Source: Vibrio sp. Y2-5
GTDB lineage: Bacteria; Pseudomonadota; Gammaproteobacteria; Enterobacterales; Vibrionaceae
Length of the DNA stretch: 64,000 bases
Direction of reading: 5' to 3'
NCBI RefSeq assembly: GCF_014596725.1
Contig: NZ_JACVEG010000001.1
Location: forward strand, 124,001 to 188,000
Shown here one piece after another: positions 1 through 8,822 of this stretch (its first letter is position 1; every line of letters starts with the position of its first letter). Position numbers and translations under genes: made by a program. The notes under the pieces are model-generated. The model worked only from the letters and a program-made list of their open reading frames with translations. It searched no databases and was not told the origin of the DNA.

Positions 1-310
1 ACAACTGATTGCTCTTTCAGTACCAGTACTGTTCGCGCTATACCCAGTAGCGATTGCGTTGGTTGCGTTGACTTTCATCCGTTCGAAATTGGCTAATCCT
101 CAAGCGGCATACCGTTTGGTGATTCTAGTGTCACTGCTGTTTGCTCTGATTGACGCGGCAAAAGTGTCTGGTTTAGACGTTTCGTTCTTCAATTTCTTAC
201 CTCTGTTTGAAATCGGTATGGGTTGGTTGCTACCTACAGTTGCTGCGATGATCGTGATGACTTTTGTCGGTGGTTCAGCGAAAGCAGAGTTAGACCAAAA
301 AACGGCATAA
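1..310 (+). CDS. brnQ: Branched-chain amino acid carrier, BrnQ family (3' end only)
   Basis: Only the C-terminal ~102 residues are inside the window; the open frame runs in from the left edge (codons begin at base 2) and ends at TAA. The visible part is very hydrophobic and shows about three membrane segments separated by short polar turns (around SKLANPQAAYR and KVSGLDVSFF), ending in a short charged tail. This matches the C-terminus of the LIV-II (BrnQ) sodium-coupled Leu/Ile/Val symporters of the inner membrane as I remember them. The family call rests on the last quarter of the protein, so another symporter is possible. A terminator follows directly, so it is transcribed separately from prfB. 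Confidence 0.7.
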   Translation, partial: QLIALSVPVLFALYPVAIALVALTFIRSKLANPQAAYRLVILVSLLFALIDAAKVSGLDVSFFNFLPLFEIGMGWLLPTVAAMIVMTFVGGSAKAELDQKTA

Positions 311-327
311 CTTTAATTTCGATGTGG

Positions 328-375
328 AGAGGCGCTTGAGGCTGTTTTTTAACAGACGTCAGCGCCTCTTTTTTA
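328..375 (+). terminator. Rho-independent terminator after brnQ
   Basis: The arms AGAGGCGCT (328-336) and AGCGCCTCT (361-369) are perfect complements. An inner CTGTT/AACAG pair extends the hairpin, and a run of T follows at 368-374. Confidence 0.85.
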
Positions 376-466
376 TGAGCATTGAATGCTCGACGCAACT
401 TAGATTTCTCGCTCATCCTCTAATCAAAATATCCCCAATTTTTCCTGTATCTTCATCACATTTTTA

Positions 467-493
467 AGTAGAATTCTCCGGTTAAATTCTACT
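467..493 (+). promoter_or_regulatory. Inverted repeat in the prfB leader
   Basis: AGTAGAATT (467-475) and AATTCTACT (485-493) form a perfect 9-bp inverted repeat with a 9-base loop, ending 18 bases before the prfB start codon. It has no T-run, so it is not a standard terminator. It could be an operator or an RNA hairpin; nothing in the sequence decides which. Confidence 0.4.
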
Positions 494-511
494 CATAAAG
501 CTTAAGCAAAA

Positions 512-1610
512 ATGTTTGAAATCAATCCAATTAAAAACCGTATTCAGGATGTGTCAGAGCGCACTAATATCCTGAGGGGGTACCTTTGACTACGACGCTA
601 AGAAAGAGCGTCTAGAAGAAGTAAACGCAGAACTTGAACAACCAGATGTATGGAACGAACCTGAGCGCGCACAAGCATTAGGTAAAGAACGTTCAGGATT
701 AGAACTGGTTGTTGAAACCATCAATCAGCTTGATCAAGGTGTCGACGATGTTGAAGGACTTCTTGAGCTTGCTGTAGAAGCTGAAGACCAAGAAACATTT
801 GATGAAATTGAGCCAGAATTGGCTGAGTTGGAAGCAAAGTTAGAACAACTTGAGTTTCGTCGTATGTTCTCTGGTGACCACGATTCATCTGACTGTTACA
901 TCGACCTTCAATCAGGCTCAGGTGGTACAGAAGCACAAGACTGGACTTCAATGATGCTACGCATGTACTTGCGCTGGGCTGAAGCTAAAGGCTTCAAAAC
1001 AGAAGTGATTGAAGTGTCTGAAGGTGAAGTCGCAGGGCTTAAGTCAGCAACGGTTCGTATCATCGGTGACTACGCCTACGGTTGGTTACGTACAGAAACG
1101 GGCGTTCACCGTTTAGTTCGTAAATCACCATTTGATTCAGGCGGTCGTCGTCATACTTCGTTTGCTTCTGCGTTTATCTATCCAGAAGTGGATGAAAACA
1201 TTGCGATTGATATTAACCCAGCAGATCTACGTATTGACGTATATCGTGCATCGGGTGCTGGTGGTCAGCACGTTAACACCACTGAATCTGCGGTACGTAT
1301 TACTCACATTCCAACCAACACAGTTGTGCAATGTCAGAATGACCGTTCTCAGCATAAGAACAAAGATCAGGCGATGAAACAGCTTCGTGCGAAACTGTTC
1401 GAGCTTGAACTGCAGAAGCAAAACGCTGAGAAGCAAGCGAATGAAGATGCGAAATCTGACATCGGCTGGGGTAGCCAAATTCGCTCATACGTACTAGATG
1501 ATTCTAGAATTAAAGATTTACGCACCGGCGTAGAAAACCGCAATACTCAAGCGGTTCTAGACGGTGACTTAGACAAATTTATTGAAGCTAGCCTGAAATC
1601 TGGCCTTTAA
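512..1610 (+). CDS. prfB: Peptide chain release factor 2 (programmed +1 frameshift)
   Basis: RF2 ends translation at UGA and UAA in the ribosome. The gene starts at ATG 512 and reads 25 codons to an in-frame TGA at 587-589; the ribosome must slip +1 on CTT TGA C so that Asp (GAC, 588-590) continues the frame. The internal Shine-Dalgarno-like AGGGGG (575-580) that drives slippage lies just upstream, as in E. coli. The joined product is 365 residues, the usual RF2 length. The stop-recognising tripeptide SPF is at 205-207 and the catalytic GGQ at 250-252, the same numbers as in E. coli. lysS follows after 32 bases, the classical prfB-lysS pair. RF2 autoregulation follows from the frameshift: abundant RF2 terminates at the TGA. 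Confidence 0.98.
575..590 (+). promoter_or_regulatory. RF2 frameshift signal
   Basis: AGGGGG, then TAC CTT TGA C. The G-rich stretch pairs with the 3' end of 16S rRNA three bases before the CTT slip codon, and the weak TGA-C context slows termination. This is the established E. coli prfB recoding site, conserved here in every element. Confidence 0.95.
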
Positions 1611-1642
1611 GCTTTTTACCGACAATACAGGGTACATGCAAA

Positions 1643-3175
1643 ATGACTGATGCTGTTCAAAATGAAATGAATCAAGAACAAATCGCGCAAGAAGAAAACA
1701 AGCTGATTGCAGAGCGTCGTAGCAAGTTAGAGCACATCCGTAAGAGCTGCAAAGCGAATGGTCATCCAAATGATTTCCGTCGTGACAGCCTAGCTGGTGA
1801 TCTACAAGCTGAGTTCGGTGAAAAGACGAAAGAAGAACTAGAAGAGTTGAACCATATCGTTGCTATTGCTGGTCGTGTAATGGCTAAACGTGGTCCTTTC
1901 CTTGTGATTCAAGAAACTTCAGGTCGCATTCAAGCTTATGCATCTAAAGATGTACAAAAAGAGCTGAAAGAAAAATACCAAGGCTTAGATATCGGTGACA
2001 TCATCGGTGTTAAAGGTGCACTACACAAATCAGGTAAAGGCGATCTTTACGTGAATATGGATGAGTACGAGTTGCTAACGAAAGCACTTCGTCCACTTCC
2101 AGAAAAATTCCACGGTCTGACTGACCAAGAGATGCGTTACCGTCAGCGTTACGTTGACCTTATCGTTAACGAAGATTCACGTAAGACGTTCATCATCCGT
2201 TCTAAGCTAGTAAGTGCAATTCGTGCTTTCATGACTTCTAAAGGTTACTTAGAAGTTGAAACGCCAATGATGCACGTGATCCCTGGTGGTGCGACTGCTC
2301 GTCCATTCATTACGCACCACAATGCGTTAGATATCGATATGTATCTGCGTATTGCTCCTGAGCTATACCTAAAACGCCTAGTGGTAGGTGGCTTTGATCG
2401 TGTGTTTGAGATCAACCGTAACTTCCGTAACGAAGGTCTTTCTCCTCGTCACAACCCAGAATTCACTATGATGGAATTCTACCAAGCGTACTCTGACTAC
2501 AAAGATCTGATGGATCTAACTGAAGAGATGTTAAGCACTGTAGCAATCAATGTTCTTGGTGCGACAGCAATGCCTTATGGTGACGAAATGGTTGAGTTTG
2601 GTGGCAAATATGCGCGTATGAGCATGTTCGAAGCAATCAAACACTACAACCCAGATCACACTCAAATCCAAGCGTTGACAGAAGAAGATCTACAAAACCG
2701 TGATCTAATGATTTCTATCGCGAAATCTGTTCATGTTGAAGTTGAAGAGTTCTGGACTTGTGGTCAGCTACTTGAAGAGATCTTTGGTGAAACGGCTGAA
2801 CCAAAACTTATCCAGCCTACATTCATCACTGGCTACCCAGCGGATATCTCTCCACTTGCACGTCGCAGCGATAGCAACCCATTCTTCACAGACCGCTTTG
2901 AATTCTTCATCGGTGGTCGTGAGGTCGCGAATGGCTTCTCAGAGCTTAACGATGCAGAAGATCAAGACGCTCGCTTTAAAGCTCAGGTTGATGCGAAAGA
3001 GTCTGGTGACGATGAAGCAATGTTCTACGATGCAGACTACATTACTGCTCTTGAGCATGGCTTGCCGCCAACAGCAGGTCAAGGTATCGGTATTGACCGC
3101 CTAGCAATGCTGTTTGCAAATGCGCATACAATTCGTGACGTAATTCTGTTCCCAGCAATGCGTCCACAACAGTAA
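1643..3175 (+). CDS. lysS: Lysyl-tRNA synthetase, class II
   Basis: Charges tRNA-Lys with lysine in the cytoplasm. The 510-residue protein has the family's usual length: an N-terminal OB-fold anticodon-binding domain (about residues 60-150), then the class II catalytic core. Motif 2 is visible in the stretch with [15 protein letters not shown], and motif 3 is [11 protein letters not shown] close to the C-terminus. The gene follows prfB after 32 bases with no terminator between, so the two are probably cotranscribed, and it ends at a strong terminator. Confidence 0.97.
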   Translation: MTDAVQNEMNQEQIAQEENKLIAERRSKLEHIRKSCKANGHPNDFRRDSLAGDLQAEFGEKTKEELEELNHIVAIAGRVMAKRGPFLVIQETSGRIQAYASKDVQKELKEKYQGLDIGDIIGVKGALHKSGKGDLYVNMDEYELLTKALRPLPEKFHGLTDQEMRYRQRYVDLIVNEDSRKTFIIRSKLVSAIRAFMTSKGYLEVETPMMHVIPGGATARPFITHHNALDIDMYLRIAPELYLKRLVVGGFDRVFEINRNFRNEGLSPRHNPEFTMMEFYQAYSDYKDLMDLTEEMLSTVAINVLGATAMPYGDEMVEFGGKYARMSMFEAIKHYNPDHTQIQALTEEDLQNRDLMISIAKSVHVEVEEFWTCGQLLEEIFGETAEPKLIQPTFITGYPADISPLARRSDSNPFFTDRFEFFIGGREVANGFSELNDAEDQDARFKAQVDAKESGDDEAMFYDADYITALEHGLPPTAGQGIGIDRLAMLFANAHTIRDVILFPAMRPQQ

Positions 3176-3202
3176 TCGAGCGTTTCGAAATTTGTTGAAG
3201 TG

Positions 3203-3230
3203 AAAAAACCGCCTACGGGCGGTTTTTTTT
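3203..3230 (+). terminator. Rho-independent terminator after lysS
   Basis: AAAAAACCGCC, loop TACG, GGCGGTTTTTTTT. A short GC-rich stem with a tetraloop and eight T residues, closing the prfB-lysS unit. Confidence 0.93.
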
Positions 3231-3470
3231 ATGTCATGAATATTCAATAACGAAAAATAAGCTTCTTTTGAGAAAGCTAAATTGTTTAATGATCAAGTTC
3301 TTAATTGAGTTTTTGGATCCATATAAAGGTTTTTATTAGAAATATTTTCATTTCCTTACTAGTCTTACATATGAGACAGACTAATGTCTTAAGTCTAGTT
3401 ACTGTATCGTCAGTTGCCTGAGCATAAATAGCAGTGGCACACCAAGAATTTAAATAATAAGGATAAGTTC

Positions 3471-4802
3471 ATGGCTAATCAGTTCCGTATGGACTCGGTT
3501 CCGGGGTCGTTGATAGTTGTTGGTGGCACATACGAACCATGGCTTTCTGTTTTAGAACAAGTTGGCTGGAAGTGCACGCAGTGTGCAGATCTTCGTCAGG
3601 CTGATACTCTGTTTGCTGAAACTGGGCCTTGTATTGGTATTGTTGACTTGTGTCACGATGAGTTCAGTTTAAATGGCATCGCAAATTTAGTGAGTAATCA
3701 TAAGCAAGTTCGTTGGTTGGCATTTATTCGAGAGTCTCAACTTAGCTCTGATACTATCTGCCAGTTTATTGTGAACTTCTGCATCGACTTTTTTACCGCT
3801 CCAATTCCTGATACACAGCTGTTAAGTACTATTGGTCACCAGCTTGGTATGTTGAAGTTGGAAAAAAAAGTATGGCCTTATTATGGCTCAAATAGTGATA
3901 TGGGCTTAATTGGCGATTCTATTCCAGTTAAACGTCTACGAGATCAAATTAAGCGTATTGGTCCTACCGATGTCAGCATTCTGATTTATGGTGAAAGCGG
4001 AACGGGTAAAGAGACGGTGGCGAGAGCTGTGCATAAAACGTCGGCACGCGCGCAAAAACCATTTTTGTCAGTAAACTGCCGCGCTATGCCTGAAAGCCGA
4101 ATTGAAAGCGAGCTGTTTGGTATTGGCAATGATGGTAGCGAACCACCCATATTGTTACAGGCTGACGGTGGAACCGTACTGCTTAATGACATTCTGACAC
4201 TACCGAAAAGTCAGCAATTGAATCTATTGCGCTTTTTGCAAGAGGGTACAGTAGAAACGCCAGATGGAGTGAAAGAAGTGGATGTTCGTATTCTTTCTGC
4301 AAACTCTTCTGACATTGAGAAAGCACTGATAGATGGCAACTTTAATGAGGAGCTCTATCACTATATTAATGTTCTGCGTATCAACGTTCCTAGCTTGAAA
4401 GAGCGGGCAGGGGATATTGCCATCTTAGCTCGTCATTTCTTACAACAGTATTCGAAAGAGTATAACGCGCAAGCCAGAAGCTTCTCAGAAGACGCGACAC
4501 GTGCTTTAACTCGCTATCATTGGCCGGGTAATGTTCGTGAACTGATGAACCAGATTAAACGCGTGGTATTGATGTCGGATACGGTAGTGCTCGAAGAGTC
4601 TCATCTTGAGCTTCCTAAGCGTAGTGACGGAAAACGTAGTCTGAAGAGTATTCGAGAGCGTTCAGAGCGCGATGCTCTGTTACTTGTGTTGGAATCGTAT
4701 TCTGGACAAGTGTCTGTTGCCGCGAAGGAGCTGGGAGTGTCACGAGCCACTATGTATCGCCTGCTCAATAAACACAACTTAATCACGGACAGCACTTATT
4801 GA
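3471..4802 (+). CDS. vpsR: VpsR-like NtrC-family regulator without GAFTGA loop
   Basis: 443 residues. An N-terminal receiver-like domain (about 12-130) is followed by an AAA+ domain (about 145-375) with Walker A GESGTGKE (174-181), and by a Fis-type helix-turn-helix at the end (AAKELGVSRATMYRLL). Length and N-terminal sequence agree with my memory of V. cholerae VpsR, which activates exopolysaccharide and biofilm genes and binds c-di-GMP. The segment that should carry GAFTGA, the sigma-54 contact loop, is instead a short IGNDGSEPP stretch, and the usual Walker B GGTLFLDE reads GGTVLLND. This fits VpsR acting with sigma-70. The gene stands alone: 240 bases of its own upstream DNA and a terminator after it. 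Confidence 0.9.
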   Translation: MANQFRMDSVPGSLIVVGGTYEPWLSVLEQVGWKCTQCADLRQADTLFAETGPCIGIVDLCHDEFSLNGIANLVSNHKQVRWLAFIRESQLSSDTICQFIVNFCIDFFTAPIPDTQLLSTIGHQLGMLKLEKKVWPYYGSNSDMGLIGDSIPVKRLRDQIKRIGPTDVSILIYGESGTGKETVARAVHKTSARAQKPFLSVNCRAMPESRIESELFGIGNDGSEPPILLQADGGTVLLNDILTLPKSQQLNLLRFLQEGTVETPDGVKEVDVRILSANSSDIEKALIDGNFNEELYHYINVLRINVPSLKERAGDIAILARHFLQQYSKEYNAQARSFSEDATRALTRYHWPGNVRELMNQIKRVVLMSDTVVLEESHLELPKRSDGKRSLKSIRERSERDALLLVLESYSGQVSVAAKELGVSRATMYRLLNKHNLITDSTY

Positions 4803-4887
4803 TCGGCTTTTCCTGCTTATTGGCAAGAAATACCAGTATTCAGCATCTTAATCGCAGGATCATAGGGCTGTAATTGATGAATAAAGA

Positions 4888-4917
4888 AGAGGTCACCAGT
4901 CGGTGGTCTCTTTTTTT
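4888..4917 (+). terminator. Terminator after vpsR
   Basis: AGAGGTCACC pairs with GGTGGTCTCT (two G-T pairs) around a 4-base loop, followed by seven T. Confidence 0.85.
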
Positions 4918-5031
4918 GGTTAATAATTCTTCACATTAGCCCAATGTTATTGAAATGTTTCATTCTTCTTGTCGCATTTGTATCGTGAATAGATGAATGG
5001 TTTTATTTTGTGTTTTTTTAATGTTTCGGGG

Positions 5032-5059
5032 TTGAATTATTATCTGAGTTGCATACTAT
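5032..5059 (+). promoter_or_regulatory. Sigma-70 promoter candidate for the small ORF and DUF1127 gene
   Basis: TTGAAT, 16 bases, TACTAT, placed about 68 bases before the ATG of the small ORF. Both hexamers are near consensus; no experiment supports it. Confidence 0.4.
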
Positions 5060-5126
5060 TTAACCGTAAGCCTAGCTTACTGAAATTACTAACTTTTGGA
5101 TTAACTACTTTGCTTGGAGGCGCATC

Positions 5127-5252
5127 ATGAAACATTTCGTATCTGTTCATACTGTTTGCGCCCTTAATGCGTCCAATACCGCCATCATTGGTGCGGATAT
5201 GGCTGCGTTCATCGCTGACCGAAAAATCAGCAAACAAGGCAAAGATATTTAG
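5127..5252 (+). CDS. 41-residue hypothetical protein
   Basis: A short ORF, ATG to TAG, with a strong ribosome binding site GGAGG (5116-5120) six bases before the ATG. The product starts MKHFVSVHTVCALNASN, has a mildly hydrophobic middle and a basic end (DRKISKQGKD). I do not recognise it. It sits 153 bases before the DUF1127 gene and appears to share its promoter, with a hairpin between the two. A 65-codon antisense frame covers the same DNA but has no comparable ribosome binding site. The strong start signal is the main reason for the call. Confidence 0.6.
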   Translation: MKHFVSVHTVCALNASNTAIIGADMAAFIADRKISKQGKDI

Positions 5253-5263
5253 TTAATCCGTAA

Positions 5264-5304
5264 CCTCTAAATCAGGCTGCGGAAATAGCAGCGAAGTTTA
5301 GAGG
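5264..5304 (+). repeat. Two-part stem-loop between the small ORF and the DUF1127 gene
   Basis: Outer arms CCTCTAAA (5264-5271) and TTTAGAGG (5297-5304), inner arms GCTGC (5276-5280) and GCAGC (5288-5292), with an internal loop between. All arms are perfect complements. There is no T-run after it, so it may be a processing or stability element rather than a terminator. Confidence 0.55.
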
Positions 5305-5405
5305 TAGTCCTGCCTTTATTGCGTCTCAACGATGCTTTCTAACTTAGTCGCTATTTCTCTCAGTCTACTTGTTAATCAAGTACTTTAACCAACTGGAGAA
5401 ATACC

Positions 5406-5657
5406 ATGAGTCACTCATTTTATATAAAACTAGCAACACTTTTAGTTCGCGCTGATTTACGTCGAGAAGAAAGAGAGTGGAAGCGAAAAATACGCCGTAG
5501 CCGCTATGACTTACCTTGGCATAATGTTCATCTTTTGAAAGATATTGGTTTGCAATCTGACGGTCGTCCGATTGGTGTGAGTGTCCCTATTGAAGCCAAA
5601 GCTGAGCGCCACGTACGTCATATTCGTCGTGTTTTAAGTTTGCGAATACCGACGTGA
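5406..5657 (+). CDS. DUF1127 (YjiS-like) small basic protein
   Basis: 83 residues, rich in Arg. The central segment WHNVHLLKDIGL matches the DUF1127 signature (L-x-D-hydrophobic-G-L) of small proteobacterial proteins. The molecular role of this family is poorly known; in some bacteria members affect phosphate or carbon metabolism and RNA turnover. The N-terminal part (LRREEREWKRKIRRSR) is strongly basic, which would suit nucleic acid or membrane binding (inference). GGAG lies seven bases before the ATG. Likely cotranscribed with the upstream 41-residue ORF. Confidence 0.8.
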   Translation: MSHSFYIKLATLLVRADLRREEREWKRKIRRSRYDLPWHNVHLLKDIGLQSDGRPIGVSVPIEAKAERHVRHIRRVLSLRIPT

Positions 5658-5662
5658 TACAA

Positions 5663-5688
5663 GGGGGCTAGTTACTGCTCTAGCCCCC
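5663..5688. terminator. GC-rich hairpin between the convergent DUF1127 gene and tas
   Basis: GGGGGCTAG and CTAGCCCCC are perfect complements around an 8-base loop. It lacks a good T-run on either side, but its place between two convergent stop codons suggests a shared terminator or barrier. Confidence 0.6.
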
Positions 5689-5697
5689 GATGACTTG

Positions 5698-6732
5698 TTA
5701 AGGACATGGATTGGAATAGGTAGTACCAATCTCTTGAATTTTAAGCAGCAGTTCTTCGCTTAGTTCAATATCCAAACTATCAATATTTGCTTTTAATTGT
5801 TCCAAGTTTGTCGCTCCGAGAATGGTCGAAGCGACAAATGGCCGCTGATTAACAAACGCCAGGGCCATTTGTGCCGGATCTAGGCCGAACTCTCTAGCCA
5901 AGTTCACGTAAGCTTCTGTCGCTTTGACACCTTGCGGTGTGAAGTAGCGTTGGAAACGCTCAAACAGGCTGCAACGAGCGCCTTTTGGTCGAGCATCATT
6001 CAAATATTTTCCACTTAGTGCGCCAAAAGCTAATGGTGAATAAGCCAGCAGCTTAACACCTTCAAAGTGGCTGATTTCAGAAAGACCCACTTCAAACGAA
6101 CGGTTTAATAGGCTGTATGGGTTTTGGATGGTGACCATACGAGGCAAATCGTGTTTTTCTGCTAAGCGCAGGTAGGTCATCAGTCCCCATGGTGTTTCAT
6201 TAGATACACCGATATAACGTACTTTCCCCATGCGAACTAAGTCATTCAAAGCTTCTAAGCTTTCAATTAAGGTCACTTCTTCCTGACTGTCTGGATAAGG
6301 GTAGTTGAGTTGTCCAAACATATTGGTTTGGCGTTGAGGCCAATGCAGTTGGTATAAATCGATGTAATCGGTTTTTAGGCGAGAAAGGCTGTCATTAATG
6401 GCTTGATGAATGTTGCGATGATCGAGCGCCATATTCTCACGAATCGGTGCATTTCTATTTGGACCAGACACTTTTGAGGCGAGTACTATTTTCTCTCGCT
6501 TGCCTGATTTTTCAATCCAGTTGCCAATGAACTCTTCGGTTTTCCCCTGAGTTTCCAGCGTTGCTGGTACAGGGTACATTTCAGCGGTATCGATAAAGTT
6601 AATACCACGTTCTAGAGCATAATCTAGTTGGCTAAACGCTTCTGATTGAGTGTTCTGTTCGCCAAATGTCATTGTACCTAAACAGAGTTTACTCACTTCT
6701 AAGGTTGAGTGTGGCAGTTTGGTATATTGCAT
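5698..6732 (-). CDS. tas: Aldo/keto reductase, Tas family
   Basis: 344 residues with the NADPH-dependent aldo/keto reductase (TIM barrel) pattern: catalytic Asp-Tyr in DTAEMYP, Lys in LASKVSGP, and His in YQLHWPQR. The N-terminus (QYTKLPHSTLEVSKLCLGTMTFG) closely follows E. coli Tas, which was named for suppressing a tyrosine requirement in starved cells; its physiological substrate is uncertain. AAGGA is properly placed before the ATG. It lies downstream of mutH on the same strand, but 269 bases separate them. In E. coli tas is also close to mutH. Confidence 0.9.
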   Translation of the reverse strand: MQYTKLPHSTLEVSKLCLGTMTFGEQNTQSEAFSQLDYALERGINFIDTAEMYPVPATLETQGKTEEFIGNWIEKSGKREKIVLASKVSGPNRNAPIRENMALDHRNIHQAINDSLSRLKTDYIDLYQLHWPQRQTNMFGQLNYPYPDSQEEVTLIESLEALNDLVRMGKVRYIGVSNETPWGLMTYLRLAEKHDLPRMVTIQNPYSLLNRSFEVGLSEISHFEGVKLLAYSPLAFGALSGKYLNDARPKGARCSLFERFQRYFTPQGVKATEAYVNLAREFGLDPAQMALAFVNQRPFVASTILGATNLEQLKANIDSLDIELSEELLLKIQEIGTTYSNPCP

Positions 6733-7001
6733 AGCACTTCCTTGTCTAACTCGAAATTCGCTGTTTTTTCACTCTCGGTTAAGCCAATTTGTTGGCTAGA
6801 GAACTGAATTTAAAACAGCTTTTTATATGATGATTTTTACTATAAGCGAATAATGAGTCGAAACGGAAATGAATTTTATTTATCACTTACCTAAATAAGG
6901 AATAAATAGGCCGAAGAGATTATTTGTTCACGAAAGAGAATGGCAGCTGTAAGTGGGTATACCTGCAGACATTCGAAATATAGAGCCTGATTGATCTAAC
7001 A
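6733..7001. other. Intergenic region between mutH and tas
   Basis: AT-rich. Holds a small perfect hairpin AGCCAA/TTGGCT (6782-6797) about 50 bases upstream of tas. No ORF with a ribosome binding site is seen. Confidence 0.5.
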
Positions 7002-7667
7002 TCATGCGTAGTAGTTTTGTAGGATTTCAGCAGTAAATTGGGTTCGAAGATAAAACCCTCTTGGAAGAGTACGAATTGGCTTGCCATTCGCTCCGTAAGC
7101 TTCGGTTAATACTCGGCCGTTGGCAGCCTTTGGGCGAAGTTGCAGTACTTCTCCGTGCTTAGCTGTGATTTGCGAAACATTACCCAACACAATATATTCC
7201 ATTAACTCTTCCCAATCGGCTTTAAGTTGGGCTTCTTCTTCCGCTGATGGACTCCAAATGAGCGGAGAACCTACTCGCCTTTGTGCCAATGGAATTTCAC
7301 GCTCTCCTTCGACAGGAATCCAAAGCACGCGAGACAGTTTGTTTCTCACGTGACTGTTTTCCCAAGTGAGTCCGTGAACTCCGGTTAGGGGAGCAACGCA
7401 AACGAAGGTTGTTTCTAATGGTTTGCCGCTATAACTGATAGGGATACTTTTCAGTTCAATACCAAGATCTTCAAAGTCTTGTTGCGGCTTACTCCCTGCA
7501 CTTGCGCCTAAATGCCACTCCAGCAATTGCCCAACCCAGCCTTTATCCTTTTTAAGATCAGGGGGAACAACCATGTTCGCTTCATCTGCTAACTGCTGAA
7601 AGTTCATTCCTGCTATTTGCCAAGCTCTTTCTAATAGCTCTTGTTCGCTTTTTGGTTCTGGTTTCAT
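7002..7667 (-). CDS. mutH: DNA mismatch repair endonuclease MutH
   Basis: 221 residues, close to E. coli MutH. It nicks the unmethylated strand at hemimethylated GATC sites after activation by MutS and MutL. The catalytic triad of the type II restriction-like fold is present: Asp64, Glu71 and Lys73 in the segment [11 protein letters not shown], with the same 7- and 9-residue spacing as D70/E77/K79 in E. coli. The conserved [12 protein letters not shown] segment precedes it. The presence of mutH implies Dam methylation. Its upstream gap holds the DnaA-box cluster. Confidence 0.97.
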   Translation of the reverse strand: MKPEPKSEQELLERAWQIAGMNFQQLADEANMVVPPDLKKDKGWVGQLLEWHLGASAGSKPQQDFEDLGIELKSIPISYSGKPLETTFVCVAPLTGVHGLTWENSHVRNKLSRVLWIPVEGEREIPLAQRRVGSPLIWSPSAEEEAQLKADWEELMEYIVLGNVSQITAKHGEVLQLRPKAANGRVLTEAYGANGKPIRTLPRGFYLRTQFTAEILQNYYA

Positions 7668-8301
7668 AGCCCGAGTTTGAATAATCTGATTTTGATGATG
7701 AAAACGGCGATTGTAGCAAAAATATGGTGATAAAGGATCTTGGTGGAAGAATGAACATAGTGAGTAAATTATGATCTTTTCTCAAGTTATCCACAAAAAA
7801 TACATTTGAAACGGTGAAATAATACGTTCATGTATGAATAAACAGGGGTTTGTACAGTCATTTACCACTATTCTGGCGTTATTTTCAGCTATTTTTTTTT
7901 GGCTGTGTGGATAACAGTGAGATTGGTTGATCTTTAACCTGCTTAAGTGATCAAAAAATAGAATGATTACTATTTTTAGCTGGTTATCTGAATTTTTAAT
8001 TTAACTTTATGTTTATTAAGAATTAATTTGGTTTTTATGCATTGTTTCTTTGCAAGGTATTTATCGTGTTTATGTTTTTTTTACACAGTTCCTTGTCTTC
8101 TTCACATGGTTATTCACAGAAATCGTGAATAAATGTGGTCTAGCTCCCATTCTTTTGTTGATAACTTGTTTTTTGACTAAAAACCATCCTATTGAGGGGT
8201 TGTCGGCGATAAATCTCGTGTGAATCACACTAGTAAGTTTGCTCATATTGGGGATATGTGGAAAAATCAGAACAATTACAGATTTTACTAGAGGTTTGCC
8301 A
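7668..8301. other. 634-bp AT-rich gap between divergent mutH and rppH
   Basis: No credible gene. It holds both gene starts, four GATC sites in its left half (near 7737, 7773, 7929, 7948) and six DnaA-box-like 9-mers. Long T tracts (for example 7892-7900 and 8075-8082) make it very AT-rich. The rightmost part could be read as a 21-codon extension of rppH, but the ribosome binding site favours the later start. Confidence 0.75.
7787..8265. promoter_or_regulatory. DnaA-box cluster, candidate DARS2-like element
   Basis: Boxes read from the sequence: TTATCCACA at 7787-7795 (+); TTATCCACA at 7906-7914 (-); TTTTACACA at 8079-8087 (+); TTATTCACA at 8110-8118 (+); TTATTCACG at 8124-8132 (-, one mismatch); TTTTCCACA at 8257-8265 (-). 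The fourth and fifth form a head-to-head pair with 8-bp perfect arms. In E. coli the DnaA-reactivating sequence DARS2 lies in the intergenic region beside mutH, so both position and content fit. Function is inferred, not shown. Confidence 0.55.
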
Positions 8302-8820
8302 GTGATAGATGGCGATGGTTACCGACTCAATGTAGGTATTGTGATTTGTAACAACCATGGTCAGGTATTCTGGGCGAAACGATACGGACAGCATTCATGG
8401 CAGTTTCCTCAAGGGGGAATCGATGAAGGTGAGACTCCTGAACAAGCTTTGTTCAGAGAGCTTTACGAAGAGGTTGGGTTAACAAAGAAAGATGTGAAAA
8501 TCATTGCGACAAGCCGTCATTGGTTAAGATACAAACTACCAAAGCGCCTAGTTCGTTGGGATTCTCAACCTGTCTGTATTGGACAAAAACAGAAATGGTT
8601 CTTGCTACGTTTGGAAAGTGATGAATCGAAGATTAACATGCAACGTGGCAGTTCCCCTGAATTTGATGGTTGGCGCTGGGTGAGTTACTGGTACCCAGTG
8701 AGACAAGTGGTGTCTTTTAAGCGTGATGTATATCGTCGTGCAATGAAGGAATTTGCTTCATTAGCGATGCCGTTTAGAGAACGGAAAGTTAAAGGTAAAC
8801 GCAAAAATCGAAGAGGATAG
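8302..8820 (+). CDS. rppH: RNA pyrophosphohydrolase RppH
   Basis: 172 residues. Removes pyrophosphate from 5'-triphosphorylated mRNA, which opens it to RNase E decay. The Nudix box is complete: G-G-I-D-E-G-E-T-P then REL-EE-GL. The GTG start (8302) is chosen because GAGG stands seven bases before it and the family protein begins at [13 protein letters not shown]; an upstream ATG at 8239 would add 21 unrelated residues. The C-terminus is strongly basic ([12 protein letters not shown]). ptsP starts two bases after the stop, so the two are cotranscribed, as in many gammaproteobacteria. Confidence 0.95.
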   Translation: MIDGDGYRLNVGIVICNNHGQVFWAKRYGQHSWQFPQGGIDEGETPEQALFRELYEEVGLTKKDVKIIATSRHWLRYKLPKRLVRWDSQPVCIGQKQKWFLLRLESDESKINMQRGSSPEFDGWRWVSYWYPVRQVVSFKRDVYRRAMKEFASLAMPFRERKVKGKRKNRRG

Positions 8821-8822
8821 AC

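Larger units (their letters stand above)
4803..5126. other. 324-bp intergenic region after vpsR
   Basis: Holds the vpsR terminator and, from about 4920, an AT-rich stretch leading to the promoter candidate for the small ORF at 5127. I see no further gene. Confidence 0.6.

Noticed and set aside
512..1610. Apparent frameshift in prfB that might be a sequencing error or pseudogene
   Set aside because: All elements of the known programmed +1 site are present (AGGGGG, CTT TGA C), and the joined product has the exact RF2 length and motif positions.
5040..5237. 65-codon minus-strand frame over the small ORF at 5127
   Set aside because: No ribosome binding site and it overlaps a plus-strand ORF with a strong GGAGG start.
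7668..8301. Chromosome replication origin
   Set aside because: DnaA boxes are present, but the neighbours (mutH, rppH) are not those of vibrio oriC1 (mioC/gidA) or oriC2 (rctB/parAB); a DARS-type element fits better.
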